Source: Desulfotomaculum sp.
Lineage (GTDB): Bacteria; Bacillota; Desulfotomaculia; Desulfotomaculales; Nap2-2B
Assembly (NCBI GenBank): GCA_003513005.1
Contig: DOTD01000011.1
Span: 1 to 24,432 of the forward strand
DNA length: 24,432 nt
Reading direction: 5' to 3'
Both the position numbers and the translations under genes were made by a program. Within the stretch, counting starts at the first letter, position 1. Every line of letters starts with the position of its first letter. The notes beneath the pieces are model-generated. The model searched no databases. It worked only from the letters and a program-made list of their open reading frames with translations, and had not been told where the DNA came from. Positions 1 through 8,122 of this stretch are shown here, in pieces.

Positions 1-15
1 GTGCTCTTCCGATCT
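1..15. other. Illumina adapter remnant at contig edge
   Basis: The first 15 bases, GTGCTCTTCCGATCT, are identical to the 3' end of the Illumina TruSeq-type adapter (remembered sequence, not searched). They sit exactly at the sequence edge, as expected for untrimmed adapter, and should not be treated as genomic. Confidence 0.9.
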
Positions 16-105
16 GAATCCCCATAGCTGGGAGCAAAGCGACTTCATTCTTCTGGGGCAATTGAAAATTTTGCGATACAGCTATAGCGCGTTATTGATG
101 ATTAA

Positions 106-145
106 GGCTCAAAACCAGGAGTTGCCTGATATTTGAGCCCTTTTT
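106..145 (+). terminator. Rho-independent terminator at left edge
   Basis: GGCTCAAA (106-113) and TTTGAGCC (132-139) form a perfect 8-bp stem with an 18-nt loop, followed by CTTTTT. It would end a plus-strand transcript entering from the left. A frame open from base 17 to a TGA at 134-136 (39 codons, stop inside the 3' arm) could be the tail of that gene. I do not recognise the peptide and do not call it. Confidence 0.6.
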
Positions 146-174
146 CTTCGCAAAGCTTCCAATTGAACCCTTTA

Positions 175-191
175 AGAACCGTCCCCCTGTG
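175..191. repeat. Half of a GGGGACGG-type REP repeat
   Basis: The 17-mer AGAACCGTCCCCCTGTG is identical to the right arm of the REP-bounded element at 17287-17303. No inverted partner is visible between here and the edge, so this is a solitary or truncated copy. The rest of 16-339 shows no gene apart from the terminator at 106-145. Confidence 0.6.
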
Positions 192-339
192 TTTTTGTCC
201 CCTAATCAAATACCGCAGTCAGGATCTCCGTATTTTTTTTGTAAGTATGGCTTTGTATAAATACTCCTTCTTATTTGACCTTTATAACGAATTTTCCGCC
301 GGAATGTTATTTGCGTCCATACCTTCCGTCCTTTTTCTT

Positions 340-2625
340 CTACTGACAAATTTTAGACTCGATTCCAGATGGATTAAATCCTTTAACGATCAGCCATACC
401 GCCATAACCATTTCTTGCAGGAATATCGGAAGGTCTAAAACGTCATGAGATGTAACGATACCAAACAAATCTAAAAAGGCCAAGGCTAACACCAATATAG
501 CTGCAATGAGACCCCAACCGGATATCCATCGGGGAATGAGCTTGGCTTGATACAATACACAGTAGAACATCAGAGCACCCAGAGGGAAAACAATTTGCAA
601 TATATATCCAATCGAAACATTTTCTTTTAGCGTTAAAGTGCCCAAAGTTTGAAAATAGGAAGCATCCGGAGCTCCTGCAATATATTGCTGACTTAATATT
701 GTTAGGAATAGCCAACCGATTACAATTGCAATAGTAGTAACGGTCTCAAGCTCACCGGCAATGAATCTTTCAGTGTTCTCAATCTGCCGCGCAATTTGGA
801 CACTCTGCTGTCCATGCTGCTCGGCGGCATCAAAATCATTCCATTGGTAGAATATACGGGTCAGGCCAAGATGCGCTTCGCAGGCAAACGGCGACGGCAT
901 ATCACCCATCAGCTTCAGAACGCGCTTGTAGTTCTCAGCCGCCGGATAAAGCTGGTTTTCTGTCTCCTGTACGTTGCCCAGGCCGATTGTGGCTACTGTG
1001 TTGATGATTGTATTCCCGGACGATTGACTGACAGATATGGCTTCAGAATAGGCCCGTGCCGCCGCGGCACGATCTCCCTGGAGCTGATAAGCAATCCCCA
1101 GCTTCCAGATAGTTGCAGTACGGACTGCCAGGTTGCCGGGGTGCAGATACTCCAAGGCACGGCGCGACTGGGTAATGATGGCCTCCACCTGGTTCTGAGT
1201 GGCGGCCAGCAAAGCCCTGATGGCGGCAATATGTCCTACAAGGTTTCGGGTCCTGTCATCCGGCTCAACCTCTTGAAGGGCGGCTTCAGCAGCCAGCAGC
1301 TTCTGTTCGACGGCGGCTGTTTGGCCGGTCATCGATAACGCCGAGGCGTACATCACCCACAGCGATGGCCTGGCATCCAGTACTGTCTTTGGCAGGGACT
1401 GCAGCCAGTTCAATACAGGGGCTAACGCTCCGCGAAAGTGCAGGGGCATCCCCTTCCCTTCAACCAGGCGTGCGGTGCGGTCAACATCATTGGCGGCAAC
1501 AGCATGTTTAAAAGCTTCAAGCTCCAGACCATTGTCTTCATACCACTGGCTGGCGCGAGCATGGTATTCGGCCGCGCCCTTCCCTTCATCTTTTGCAGGA
1601 GCTGCGGCGCTCCGGCTAAGCCGCTGCCGCAGCAAATCAGCAAAGAGATGATGATAGCGGTACCAGCGCCGTTCATCATCCAGAGGAACGATGAACAGGT
1701 TAGCATGCTGGAGATATTCCAGTGTTTCTTGCCCGCCTGCAGATGGGTCGGGCAAAACGGCGTCACAAAGAGGACCGCACAGGCGGTCAAGGATCGACGT
1801 ACGCAGCAAAAAAGTCTGGACTCTTTCGGGCTGCTGCTGCAGAACTTCTTCAACCAGATAGTCCATCACGAAATAGTGGCTGCCGTTGAAAGATTTTATA
1901 AAGTTGCTAATGTCCTTATGTCCCTGCATGGAGATCGCGGCAAGCTGAAGGCCGGCAATCCATCCTTCAGTGCGGGTATCCAATGCGGCTATGTCTTCTG
2001 CGGAGAGGTCCAGGCCCATCACGTTGTTAAGGAATCCGGCAGTTTCTGTTGGGGTAAAACACAAGTCGGCCGCACGAAGCTCGGCCAACTGGCCCTGGGC
2101 ACGTAACCGCGCCAAGGGTATATATGGATCCTCACGGGTGGCGATGACCAGGTGCATCTGCGGCGGCAGGTGATCTAACAGAAAGGTGAGGACTTCATCA
2201 ACCGGTTTGGCATCAATAGCGTGGTAATCGTCAAGTACGAGTGTAAAATCGCCCGGAATGGCTGTAATTTCATTGAGCAGTACCGTCAGAATCGATTCAG
2301 TTGGCGGTGGCTGAGTGGATTGTAGAACCCCCAACACCCCTCCTCCAACACCCGCTGAAATCGTTTGCAAAGCAGAAACGAAGTAAGTCAGAAAGCGTAT
2401 GGGATCGTTATCTCCTTCGTCCATCGAAAACCAGGCGGCTGGTCGCTTGCAGCCAGCAATCCATTCGCTGACCAGCATGGTTTTACCAAAGCCGGCGGGG
2501 CCAGAGATAAGGGTCAGTTTGCGGTGTTTACCCTCGTTCAACCTCTCGATCAGGCGAGTACGGCGGACTAATTTGGACCGGGGCGGAGGAATATAAAGTT
2601 TAGTGGCTAATATTGACATGGACAC
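340..2625 (-). CDS. MalT/LuxR-type ATP-binding regulator fused to a DUF4386 C-terminus (chimera)
   Basis: About 761 residues. The N-terminus (ILATKLYIPPP) is typical of large MalT-like LuxR-family regulators. It is followed by a STAND-type NTPase with Walker A GPAGFGKT near residues 42-49 and Walker B LVLDDYH near 130, then winged-helix and TPR-like repeats (about 330-625). The family normally ends with a LuxR helix-turn-helix. Here the regulator stops around GERFIAGE-type sequence (residue ~625, base ~751). The last 136 residues instead resemble the C-terminal half of DUF4386 integral membrane proteins, with motifs APDASYFQTLG, GALMFY, LIPRW and IVKGFNP and several hydrophobic helices. The product therefore lacks a DNA-binding domain. 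A GTG start at 2625 is chosen because GAGGGG (2632-2637) lies 6 nt upstream; ATG 2619 and TTG 2649 are alternatives. An in-frame deletion or an assembly misjoin would both explain it. Confidence 0.75.
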   Translation of the reverse strand: MSMSILATKLYIPPPRSKLVRRTRLIERLNEGKHRKLTLISGPAGFGKTMLVSEWIAGCKRPAAWFSMDEGDNDPIRFLTYFVSALQTISAGVGGGVLGVLQSTQPPPTESILTVLLNEITAIPGDFTLVLDDYHAIDAKPVDEVLTFLLDHLPPQMHLVIATREDPYIPLARLRAQGQLAELRAADLCFTPTETAGFLNNVMGLDLSAEDIAALDTRTEGWIAGLQLAAISMQGHKDISNFIKSFNGSHYFVMDYLVEEVLQQQPERVQTFLLRTSILDRLCGPLCDAVLPDPSAGGQETLEYLQHANLFIVPLDDERRWYRYHHLFADLLRQRLSRSAAAPAKDEGKGAAEYHARASQWYEDNGLELEAFKHAVAANDVDRTARLVEGKGMPLHFRGALAPVLNWLQSLPKTVLDARPSLWVMYASALSMTGQTAAVEQKLLAAEAALQEVEPDDRTRNLVGHIAAIRALLAATQNQVEAIITQSRRALEYLHPGNLAVRTATIWKLGIAYQLQGDRAAAARAYSEAISVSQSSGNTIINTVATIGLGNVQETENQLYPAAENYKRVLKLMGDMPSPFACEAHLGLTRIFYQWNDFDAAEQHGQQSVQIARQIENTERFIAGELETVTTIAIVIGWLFLTILSQQYIAGAPDASYFQTLGTLTLKENVSIGYILQIVFPLGALMFYCVLYQAKLIPRWISGWGLIAAILVLALAFLDLFGIVTSHDVLDLPIFLQEMVMAVWLIVKGFNPSGIESKICQ

Positions 2626-2649
2626 AGACCGCCCCTCTTTGTCATCCAA

Positions 2650-3437
2650 GATTATCTATATACATTATATCTTGAATTTTATAATAATTGGAAAGAAAAT
2701 CCGGAAAATGGAAGCATATATCCAAACCGGGGTACCAATCCATAGCACTAAAAATCCGGCGTGACAGCACTCACTTTCGGATTCGACTGCACTCTGGAGT
2801 TGCCATAATCACTTCACACAATGACTCTTCAAAAAAAGTCTTTTAATTAATTTTCCAGGCTTCATCTTTCCTGTCTCTTGAGTTACATCCTTATCCCTAC
2901 AATCTTTATACAATCAATATTTTTATCAGATAATTGTCTTCAATTAGTTCATATTTTTCCATAGTATAAAAAATATCCGCGTATTATAAGTAATATATAT
3001 CATACATCCTTTTAGTTATAAATTAGTTTAATCTATCCGTAAGTTTGTCATCCAGTCCGGCAAATTGAGCCAGATGATCCATATCACGTATAATATGCCG
3101 AATACATTATTTTAGAAGGTCTTATCCGGATCTCAAAGTCCTTTTTTTAGAAAACTTTTAAGATAAATGTATTATAAGAATATTTTATTAAACGTCCTTC
3201 AGCGATATAAATTATCAATATGACCGTAAGTATGCCTATTTCATTATCATTCAGACCGCATATTACATTAATTGAGATTACCCACAACTGCTTTACAGCT
3301 GCTTCTGCAGGATAATAGCGATAAATGTCGAATTTCAAGTTGTGAATAAGAATTTAAAAAGAGCAGCGTGATATCATCGTGAAGAAATCAAAAATCCCCG
3401 GCACACTCGTAGATTAAACTTAAATAAGGTTGGAATT
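2650..3437. other. AT-rich gene-free interval
   Basis: About 790 bp with no convincing coding sequence on either strand. A 63-codon minus-strand frame at 3147-3338 shows no recognisable family or ribosome site. The interval must hold the promoters of the regulator (leftward; a TATAAT-like box lies within about 50 bp of its start) and of the transporter operon (rightward). Confidence 0.6.
3065..3094 (+). promoter_or_regulatory. Candidate sigma-A promoter for the transporter operon
   Basis: TTGAGC (3065-3070) and a perfect TATAAT (3089-3094) are separated by 18 bp, pointing toward the ABC operon. The gene starts about 340 bp downstream, so a long leader would be implied. In AT-rich DNA a chance match is possible. 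Confidence 0.35.
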
Positions 3438-4214
3438 ATGTCGGATATATCAGTTCAGCCATTTTTGGAGATTAGAGGGATCAGAAAGAAATTCGGCAGC
3501 GTCGAGGCGCTTAAGGGCGTAGACTTAAAAGCATACTCTGGCGAAGTACTAGCCATTGTCGGGGATAACGGCGCAGGCAAAAGTACAATTATTAAAATCC
3601 TATCCGGAGCAATTACTCCCGACAGCGGTGAAATCATTATCGCCGGCAAAAAATACAATAAATTAAACCCCAAAACGGCGCTTGCCGCCGGTATTTCCAC
3701 TGTTTATCAGGATTTGGCGCTGGTTAATACCCTCAATACTCCCGATAACATTTTTTTAGGCAGGGAATACCTAAAATATTTATTCTGCCTGGACGAGAAA
3801 AAAATGCGCCAGGAAACCAGGCGCCTGATGGAGCAGCTTGGGATTCAAATACCTTCCCTGCACACTCCGGTATGTTATTTAAGCGGTGGGCAAAGACAAA
3901 GTGTGGCAGTAGCGCGGGCTGTCCATCAAGGCGGCAGACTGCTGATCTTTGATGAACCGACTGCGGCAATGGGCTTAAAAGAAACAGTTGCAGTCTTAAA
4001 ACTGATTAAAAGTCTTGCCGGACAAAAATTTGGTGTGATAGTGATCAGCCATAATATGGAGCAGGTCTTTAAAATAGCTGATCGCATCTGCATTATACGC
4101 CAGGGTGAAGTAGTGGATTATCTAAAGGCCGATCAAGTCAGCCCCCAGGATGTGGTCGCCATGATTACCGGAGCAATAGACCTGGAAGAGACAAATAATT
4201 ACAGGTGTATATAA
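3438..4214 (+). CDS. Sugar/nucleoside ABC transporter ATP-binding protein
   Basis: A 258-residue single-domain ATPase of the ribose/xylose/galactose (CUT2) class. It shows Walker A GDNGAGKST, a Q-loop VYQD, signature LSGGQRQ, Walker B LLIFDEP and the switch histidine in ISHN. RbsA-type proteins usually have two fused ATPase halves of about 500 residues; this one has a single half, like FrcA-type ATPases, and presumably acts as a homodimer on the cytoplasmic face of the permease. AAGG precedes the ATG. It is the first gene of a six-gene plus-strand operon, and the permease begins 2 nt after its stop. Confidence 0.9.
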   Translation: MSDISVQPFLEIRGIRKKFGSVEALKGVDLKAYSGEVLAIVGDNGAGKSTIIKILSGAITPDSGEIIIAGKKYNKLNPKTALAAGISTVYQDLALVNTLNTPDNIFLGREYLKYLFCLDEKKMRQETRRLMEQLGIQIPSLHTPVCYLSGGQRQSVAVARAVHQGGRLLIFDEPTAAMGLKETVAVLKLIKSLAGQKFGVIVISHNMEQVFKIADRICIIRQGEVVDYLKADQVSPQDVVAMITGAIDLEETNNYRCI

Positions 4215-4216
4215 CA

Positions 4217-5161
4217 ATGGATCTAAGCGTCAGGCTGCAAAAAATTTTCCCGCAGCTCCTGCTCACAGGAGTGTTATTAACTTTAATCTGTTTCTTAAGT
4301 CTATCTTCCGAATATTTTCTGTCCTGGGAGAACTTCAGAAATATTTTGGACCAGAGTTCCGTTCATATTTTGTTGGCTGTAGGAATGACCTTCGTCATAG
4401 CCGGCGGCGGAATTGATTTGTCGGCCGGCAATGTGGCTGCTTTAAGCGGTGTAGTCATGGCGGTGGCAATGAAGGCTGGTACGGATGTCTTTCCCGCTAT
4501 AGTCATGGGTTGTTTGGCTGCATTTTGTTTCGGCCTGATGAACGGCCTCGTAGTTTCTTATATAAAGGTAAACCCGTTCATTACAACCCTGGCTTCCATG
4601 TCCATTGCGCGTGGATTGGCTCTCATTCTGACCGGCGGTGTTTCCATTTATGGTTTTTCCGCAAATTTTAAATTCTGGGGCACTGGCTCAATCGGCCCAA
4701 TTAACCCGCCTATTCTCTTATCAATTATTTTCGCAGCTTTGGGTCTTTTCCTCATGACCTATACCCTTTGGGGGAAATACAGCCTTGCTTTAGGCGGCAA
4801 TGGGGAAGCGCTGAGGATTACGGGAGTTAACGTTAATTTTTACAGGACCAGTATATATTGCTTTTCCGCCCTGTGCGCGGCAGCGGCAGGACTGATTATG
4901 ACAGCAAGGCTTAACGCGGCTGCGCCTTTGGCCGGTGCAACTTATGAAATGGATGCTATTGCGGCGGTTGTTTTAGGCGGTACCAGCATGAACGGGGGCA
5001 AAGCTTCTGTCGCTGGCACTTTTATTGCCTGCCTGACTCTGGGGGTAATGAGAAACGGGCTGACCATGCTTGCCGTCCCTACTTACTACCAGCAGTTATT
5101 TACCGGCGTCATCATTCTTGCCGCAATCGTAATTTCCCAGCTGCGCAGCAGGCAGGAATAA
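4217..5161 (+). CDS. Sugar/nucleoside ABC transporter permease (RbsC-like)
   Basis: About 314 residues, strongly hydrophobic throughout with roughly 8-10 membrane segments, of the branched-chain/ribose permease superfamily (BPD_transp_2). Typical motifs include the GGGIDLSAG region after the second helix, NPFITTLASMSIARG, and AAVVLGGTSMNGG near the C-terminus. I prefer ATG 4217 because AGGTG lies 9 nt upstream; an in-frame GTG at 4205 would overlap the ATPase gene by 10 nt. The partners are the upstream ATPase and the lipoprotein at 8123-9211. The family carries pentoses, hexoses, nucleosides and autoinducer-2, so sequence alone does not fix the substrate. Confidence 0.9.
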   Translation: MDLSVRLQKIFPQLLLTGVLLTLICFLSLSSEYFLSWENFRNILDQSSVHILLAVGMTFVIAGGGIDLSAGNVAALSGVVMAVAMKAGTDVFPAIVMGCLAAFCFGLMNGLVVSYIKVNPFITTLASMSIARGLALILTGGVSIYGFSANFKFWGTGSIGPINPPILLSIIFAALGLFLMTYTLWGKYSLALGGNGEALRITGVNVNFYRTSIYCFSALCAAAAGLIMTARLNAAAPLAGATYEMDAIAAVVLGGTSMNGGKASVAGTFIACLTLGVMRNGLTMLAVPTYYQQLFTGVIILAAIVISQLRSRQE

Positions 5162-5205
5162 CCGCAGGACGAGATTTTATCAACGAATTTTATTAACGGG
5201 ATTTT

Positions 5206-6015
5206 ATGATGAAAAAATACCACATTTTAATTGAGACTGCCTTAATTGGTCAGGGGATTGCAGATCTGACCGGGGAAGACTTACTGCAGATCTGGAAGGA
5301 TTATTCCGCCAGAGTGTCCGGCAGCGCGGGTTTTGTTTGGCTGTGGCAGGGCAATATGATGGTCGATTGTCTGGAATCATTATTGGAATACCGTAGCCAA
5401 AAAAATCTCCCGAGAATTGACAGCCGTATAATTACAGAACCAAACCGCACACCGGGCAGCGGATTTTGTACAGCCGGCGCAGTACTGGCTTTGGCAAATG
5501 AATGTCAGTCCGAACTTGTTGTCACTGCCGGTATGGGAGGGGCTTTTAGCGGGAAAGTATCCAGTGATCTTCCTGAAATCTGTAAAGGACAGGCCGTACT
5601 CATCGCTTCCGGCTTCAAGGACATGATTGAAGCGCAAAACAGTCTGGCTTATTTGCACAAAAGAAATATTCTCATCGCAGGTTTTAGCAAACCTTATTAT
5701 GACGGTTTCTTGTTTCAAAAAGACCGGTATCCGTTAGACCGGCTGTATACGGGAGAAAGCATCTCAAAATTAAGGGAAGATAACTGTTTTTTATTATTTA
5801 ATGATCTGGAAACCGGGTTAAGGCTAAAAAACAGCAATTGGCTCAAAGACAGTATTGAGGCTGGCAAATCAGCGGAAAACGTAGGCGGCGAATTCCATCC
5901 GGCGGTCAGCCGGGAATTGGCCCGTTTTTCAAAAAGCAACAGCAGCAGGCTGCAGTTTGAAGCGTTATTACAAAATATTGTTTTGGCAATAAAAATATTG
6001 GAGAAAGGGAAATAA
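5206..6015 (+). CDS. Divergent pseudouridine-5'-phosphate glycosidase (PsuG)-like protein
   Basis: 269 residues. PsuG cleaves the C-C glycosidic bond of pseudouridine 5'-phosphate to uracil and ribose 5-phosphate. The order of blocks matches the remembered E. coli PsuG: IETALIGQG (PsuG ALESTIISHG), GSGFCTAGAVLALA (GATTVASTMIIAA), VVTAGMGGAFSG (VFATGGIGGVHRG), VSSDLPEI (DISADLQEL), LIASGFKDM (VCAGAKSIL), and a C-terminal LQNIVLAIKILEK resembling VFNNAILASEIAKE. Residues equivalent to the proposed catalytic Glu31 and Schiff-base Lys166 are present as Glu10 and Lys138, and an Asp (Asp121) is kept. The His of the GGVHRG motif is replaced by Phe. The protein is somewhat short and quite divergent, so the base released could differ. 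A PfkB kinase, as in psuK-psuG pairs, lies two genes downstream. Confidence 0.7.
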   Translation: MMKKYHILIETALIGQGIADLTGEDLLQIWKDYSARVSGSAGFVWLWQGNMMVDCLESLLEYRSQKNLPRIDSRIITEPNRTPGSGFCTAGAVLALANECQSELVVTAGMGGAFSGKVSSDLPEICKGQAVLIASGFKDMIEAQNSLAYLHKRNILIAGFSKPYYDGFLFQKDRYPLDRLYTGESISKLREDNCFLLFNDLETGLRLKNSNWLKDSIEAGKSAENVGGEFHPAVSRELARFSKSNSSRLQFEALLQNIVLAIKILEKGK

Positions 6016-6031
6016 CAACCGGAGGCAGGCA

Positions 6032-7093
6032 ATGAAAAACCTCGTGATACCTAAAGACGGGATGACCCCCATCGAACGTTCCGCTGCGATTAAAGCCGGC
6101 AGACCCTATGACAGGATACCATGCAGCCCGATGGTGGCGGAACATGTTATCTGGTCAACAGGTATAAGTTTAAAGGAATATTTGTTCAACCCCAAACTGG
6201 CGGCCGAAGCGCAGGCCAAGGCCTTTGAATATTTTGGCTATGACAGCGTAAGCGTCAGCCCTGATCATCACGGTTTTGCAGAAGCGTTGGGATGCAGGTT
6301 TACCTATACCGATCACGAAAGGCCTCAAATTGCGGAACACTGCTTAAAGACATATGAGCATATCGAAAAATTGGAGCCGGTCGATCCCAAAAAAACCGGC
6401 AGGCTGAAGCTGTGTATAGAGGCTGTGGCCCGCCTGCAGGAACTGGTTGGTTCCAAAGTAAAAGTGGGCAGCGGAATGGGCGGCCCCCTGACCTGCGCAT
6501 CACTGATGCGGGGAGCAGACTGTCTTTTAAGAGATTTGAAAAAAAATCCTGAGGCAGTCCTCAAAATAATGGACGTTAATACTCAAAATCTGATTAATTA
6601 CATGGCGGCTTGCTGGGAATACGGTGTCGGATGCAGCGTCGGAGATTCCTTTGCTTCCTGTTCGGTGATCAGCCCCAAGGATTTCAGGTTTTTTGTAAAG
6701 CCCTATTTGAAACGGATTGCTGACTGGCAGATTGAAAATATCGGGAGCGCCGGGAATTTGCATATTTGCGGGAACAGCAGACCATTATGGGCGGATATGG
6801 CCGAACTTGGTTTTTCATCAATCAGTCTGGACAATGCCATGGATATGGCGGAAGCAAAGGAAATACTGGGCAAGACGGCTGCCCTTAAAGGAAATGTTAA
6901 ACCGGTGGACACTATGCTTTTGGGCAGTGTTGAGGATGTGATGAGAGAATCCAGAGAATGTATCGAAAAGTGCGTGGATAATCCCAGGGGATACACTTTA
7001 AGCAGCGGCTGCACCCTGCCGGTACAAACCCCCGTAGAAAATGTGGAGGCGATGGTCAATGCCGCCCGGATATGGGGCAGGCCAAAAAAATAA
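6032..7093 (+). CDS. UroD/MtaA-family methyltransferase-like protein
   Basis: 353 residues of the uroporphyrinogen decarboxylase superfamily. Its His244-x-Cys246 (NLHICGN) and Cys327 (SSGCTLP) match the zinc-binding His-x-Cys...Cys signature of the MtaA/MtbA/CmuA cobamide methyltransferase branch rather than heme-pathway HemE. That branch moves methyl groups between corrinoid proteins and a thiol or other acceptor. GGAGG sits 7 nt before the ATG. No corrinoid-binding protein or activase is visible in this window, so a partner would have to be encoded elsewhere. Its place between a PsuG-like glycosidase and a sugar kinase suggests handling of a methylated substrate, which is inference. Confidence 0.8.
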   Translation: MKNLVIPKDGMTPIERSAAIKAGRPYDRIPCSPMVAEHVIWSTGISLKEYLFNPKLAAEAQAKAFEYFGYDSVSVSPDHHGFAEALGCRFTYTDHERPQIAEHCLKTYEHIEKLEPVDPKKTGRLKLCIEAVARLQELVGSKVKVGSGMGGPLTCASLMRGADCLLRDLKKNPEAVLKIMDVNTQNLINYMAACWEYGVGCSVGDSFASCSVISPKDFRFFVKPYLKRIADWQIENIGSAGNLHICGNSRPLWADMAELGFSSISLDNAMDMAEAKEILGKTAALKGNVKPVDTMLLGSVEDVMRESRECIEKCVDNPRGYTLSSGCTLPVQTPVENVEAMVNAARIWGRPKK

Positions 7094-7142
7094 AAGGTGG
7101 TGATAGAGTATAACAACTGTCCTGGGTTTAGGCACGGCAACG

Positions 7143-8045
7143 ATGGATGTGGTATTGCAGTGCGACAGCCTGCCGGAAGCGGATCAATTTGAAATAATTA
7201 GAAATGAGCAGATCCTTCCGGGCGGAAGCTGCGCCAATATGCTCGTTACACTGGCCAGGTTGGGGGTAAACGCCAGGCAGGTGGCAAAAATCGGCGACGA
7301 CAGCTTCGGCAGGATTTTCAGAGAAGGCTTAATCAAGGACGGCATTGATGACAGCCTGCTCATTACGGTCCCCAACGGGAAAACGATGCATACCTATATC
7401 ATTGCGGCCAATAATGGAGAACACACTATTTTTGCAAATATGGGCGATTGTTTAATGAACCTGCAGGCGGAAGAAATCACCCCGTATATGCTGGAGGGCA
7501 TCGACCTGTTTTATACGGACATGTTTCCTGCCAAACCGGCTCTTGCTATGGCCAAACTTTGCGCCGAGAGAAACATCCCGGTGGTTTTTTGCCTTGAGTG
7601 CCCAACGGACATTATGAATAAAATCGGAGTGGAGACGGAAGAGCTTTTTGAAATGCTTTCCTTGGCGGAGTTGTTCGTATCGGGAAGAGACAGTTATCAA
7701 AGCCTGACCAATACCCCGGATTATGAAGAAGCCATGAACATCCTGTACCAAAAATACCCGGTCAAAAAGGGAATGATCTGCACAGCCGGAGATTGCGGCG
7801 CAGTATGGCTGGATAAAGACGGCAAAGTAACCGCGCAGCCCTATAAAATCGTTCCTGTCGATACTACAGGGGCAGGAGACTGTTTTCTGGGGGGTTTGAT
7901 CTACAGCTACTATGTAAATGGACAAACCAGACAGCAGTCCATGGACTTTGCCTCAGCGACAGCCGCAATAAAATGCACCCAGCCAGGTCCCAGAATAAAG
8001 GCGGATGTAAAGACGATCAATGAATTTATGGCAGGCGGAACATAA
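7143..8045 (+). CDS. PfkB-family carbohydrate/nucleoside kinase
   Basis: 300 residues from the first ATG. PfkB (ribokinase-fold) hallmarks are the substrate-binding GGSCANM near the N-terminus and the C-terminal DTTGAGDCFLGG, with the anion-hole GAGD and catalytic Asp. The family phosphorylates ribose, adenosine, fructose phosphates and pseudouridine (PsuK). Next to a PsuG-like protein a nucleoside kinase role is attractive but unproven. The ATG at 7143 is probably not the real start. Upstream in-frame codons from 7110 read ITTVLGLGTAT, the first beta strand of the fold, and AAAGGTGGTG lies just before them. The only possible initiators there are ATA 7110 or CTG 7122 (an in-frame TAG is at 7104-7106). 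Confidence 0.85.
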   Translation: MDVVLQCDSLPEADQFEIIRNEQILPGGSCANMLVTLARLGVNARQVAKIGDDSFGRIFREGLIKDGIDDSLLITVPNGKTMHTYIIAANNGEHTIFANMGDCLMNLQAEEITPYMLEGIDLFYTDMFPAKPALAMAKLCAERNIPVVFCLECPTDIMNKIGVETEELFEMLSLAELFVSGRDSYQSLTNTPDYEEAMNILYQKYPVKKGMICTAGDCGAVWLDKDGKVTAQPYKIVPVDTTGAGDCFLGGLIYSYYVNGQTRQQSMDFASATAAIKCTQPGPRIKADVKTINEFMAGGT

Positions 8046-8059
8046 TAATTTGATTTGTT

Positions 8060-8078
8060 CATACTTGAAAAAAGTATG
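8060..8078 (+). other. Intergenic hairpin ahead of the binding-protein gene
   Basis: CATACTT-GAAAA-AAGTATG forms a perfect 7-bp stem with a 5-nt loop, 45 nt before the lipoprotein gene. A tandem GTATGTT (8074-8080 and 8082-8088) overlaps it. No T-run follows directly. It could stabilise the downstream mRNA segment, since binding proteins often need higher expression, or mark an operator. Confidence 0.4.
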
Positions 8079-8122
8079 TTGAGTATGTTCAATAAAAAAA
8101 TAATGTATTTGGAGGAATGCAG

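Noticed and set aside
133..438. A 101-codon plus-strand frame overlapping the regulator's 3' end
   Set aside because: No ribosome site, overlaps a REP fragment, and the minus-strand DUF4386 tail accounts for the right part.
3147..3338. A 63-codon minus-strand frame that vaguely resembled a LuxR helix-turn-helix (LNDNEIGIL...IAEGR)
   Set aside because: The recognition-helix pattern is not present and there is no ribosome site; AT-rich chance frame.
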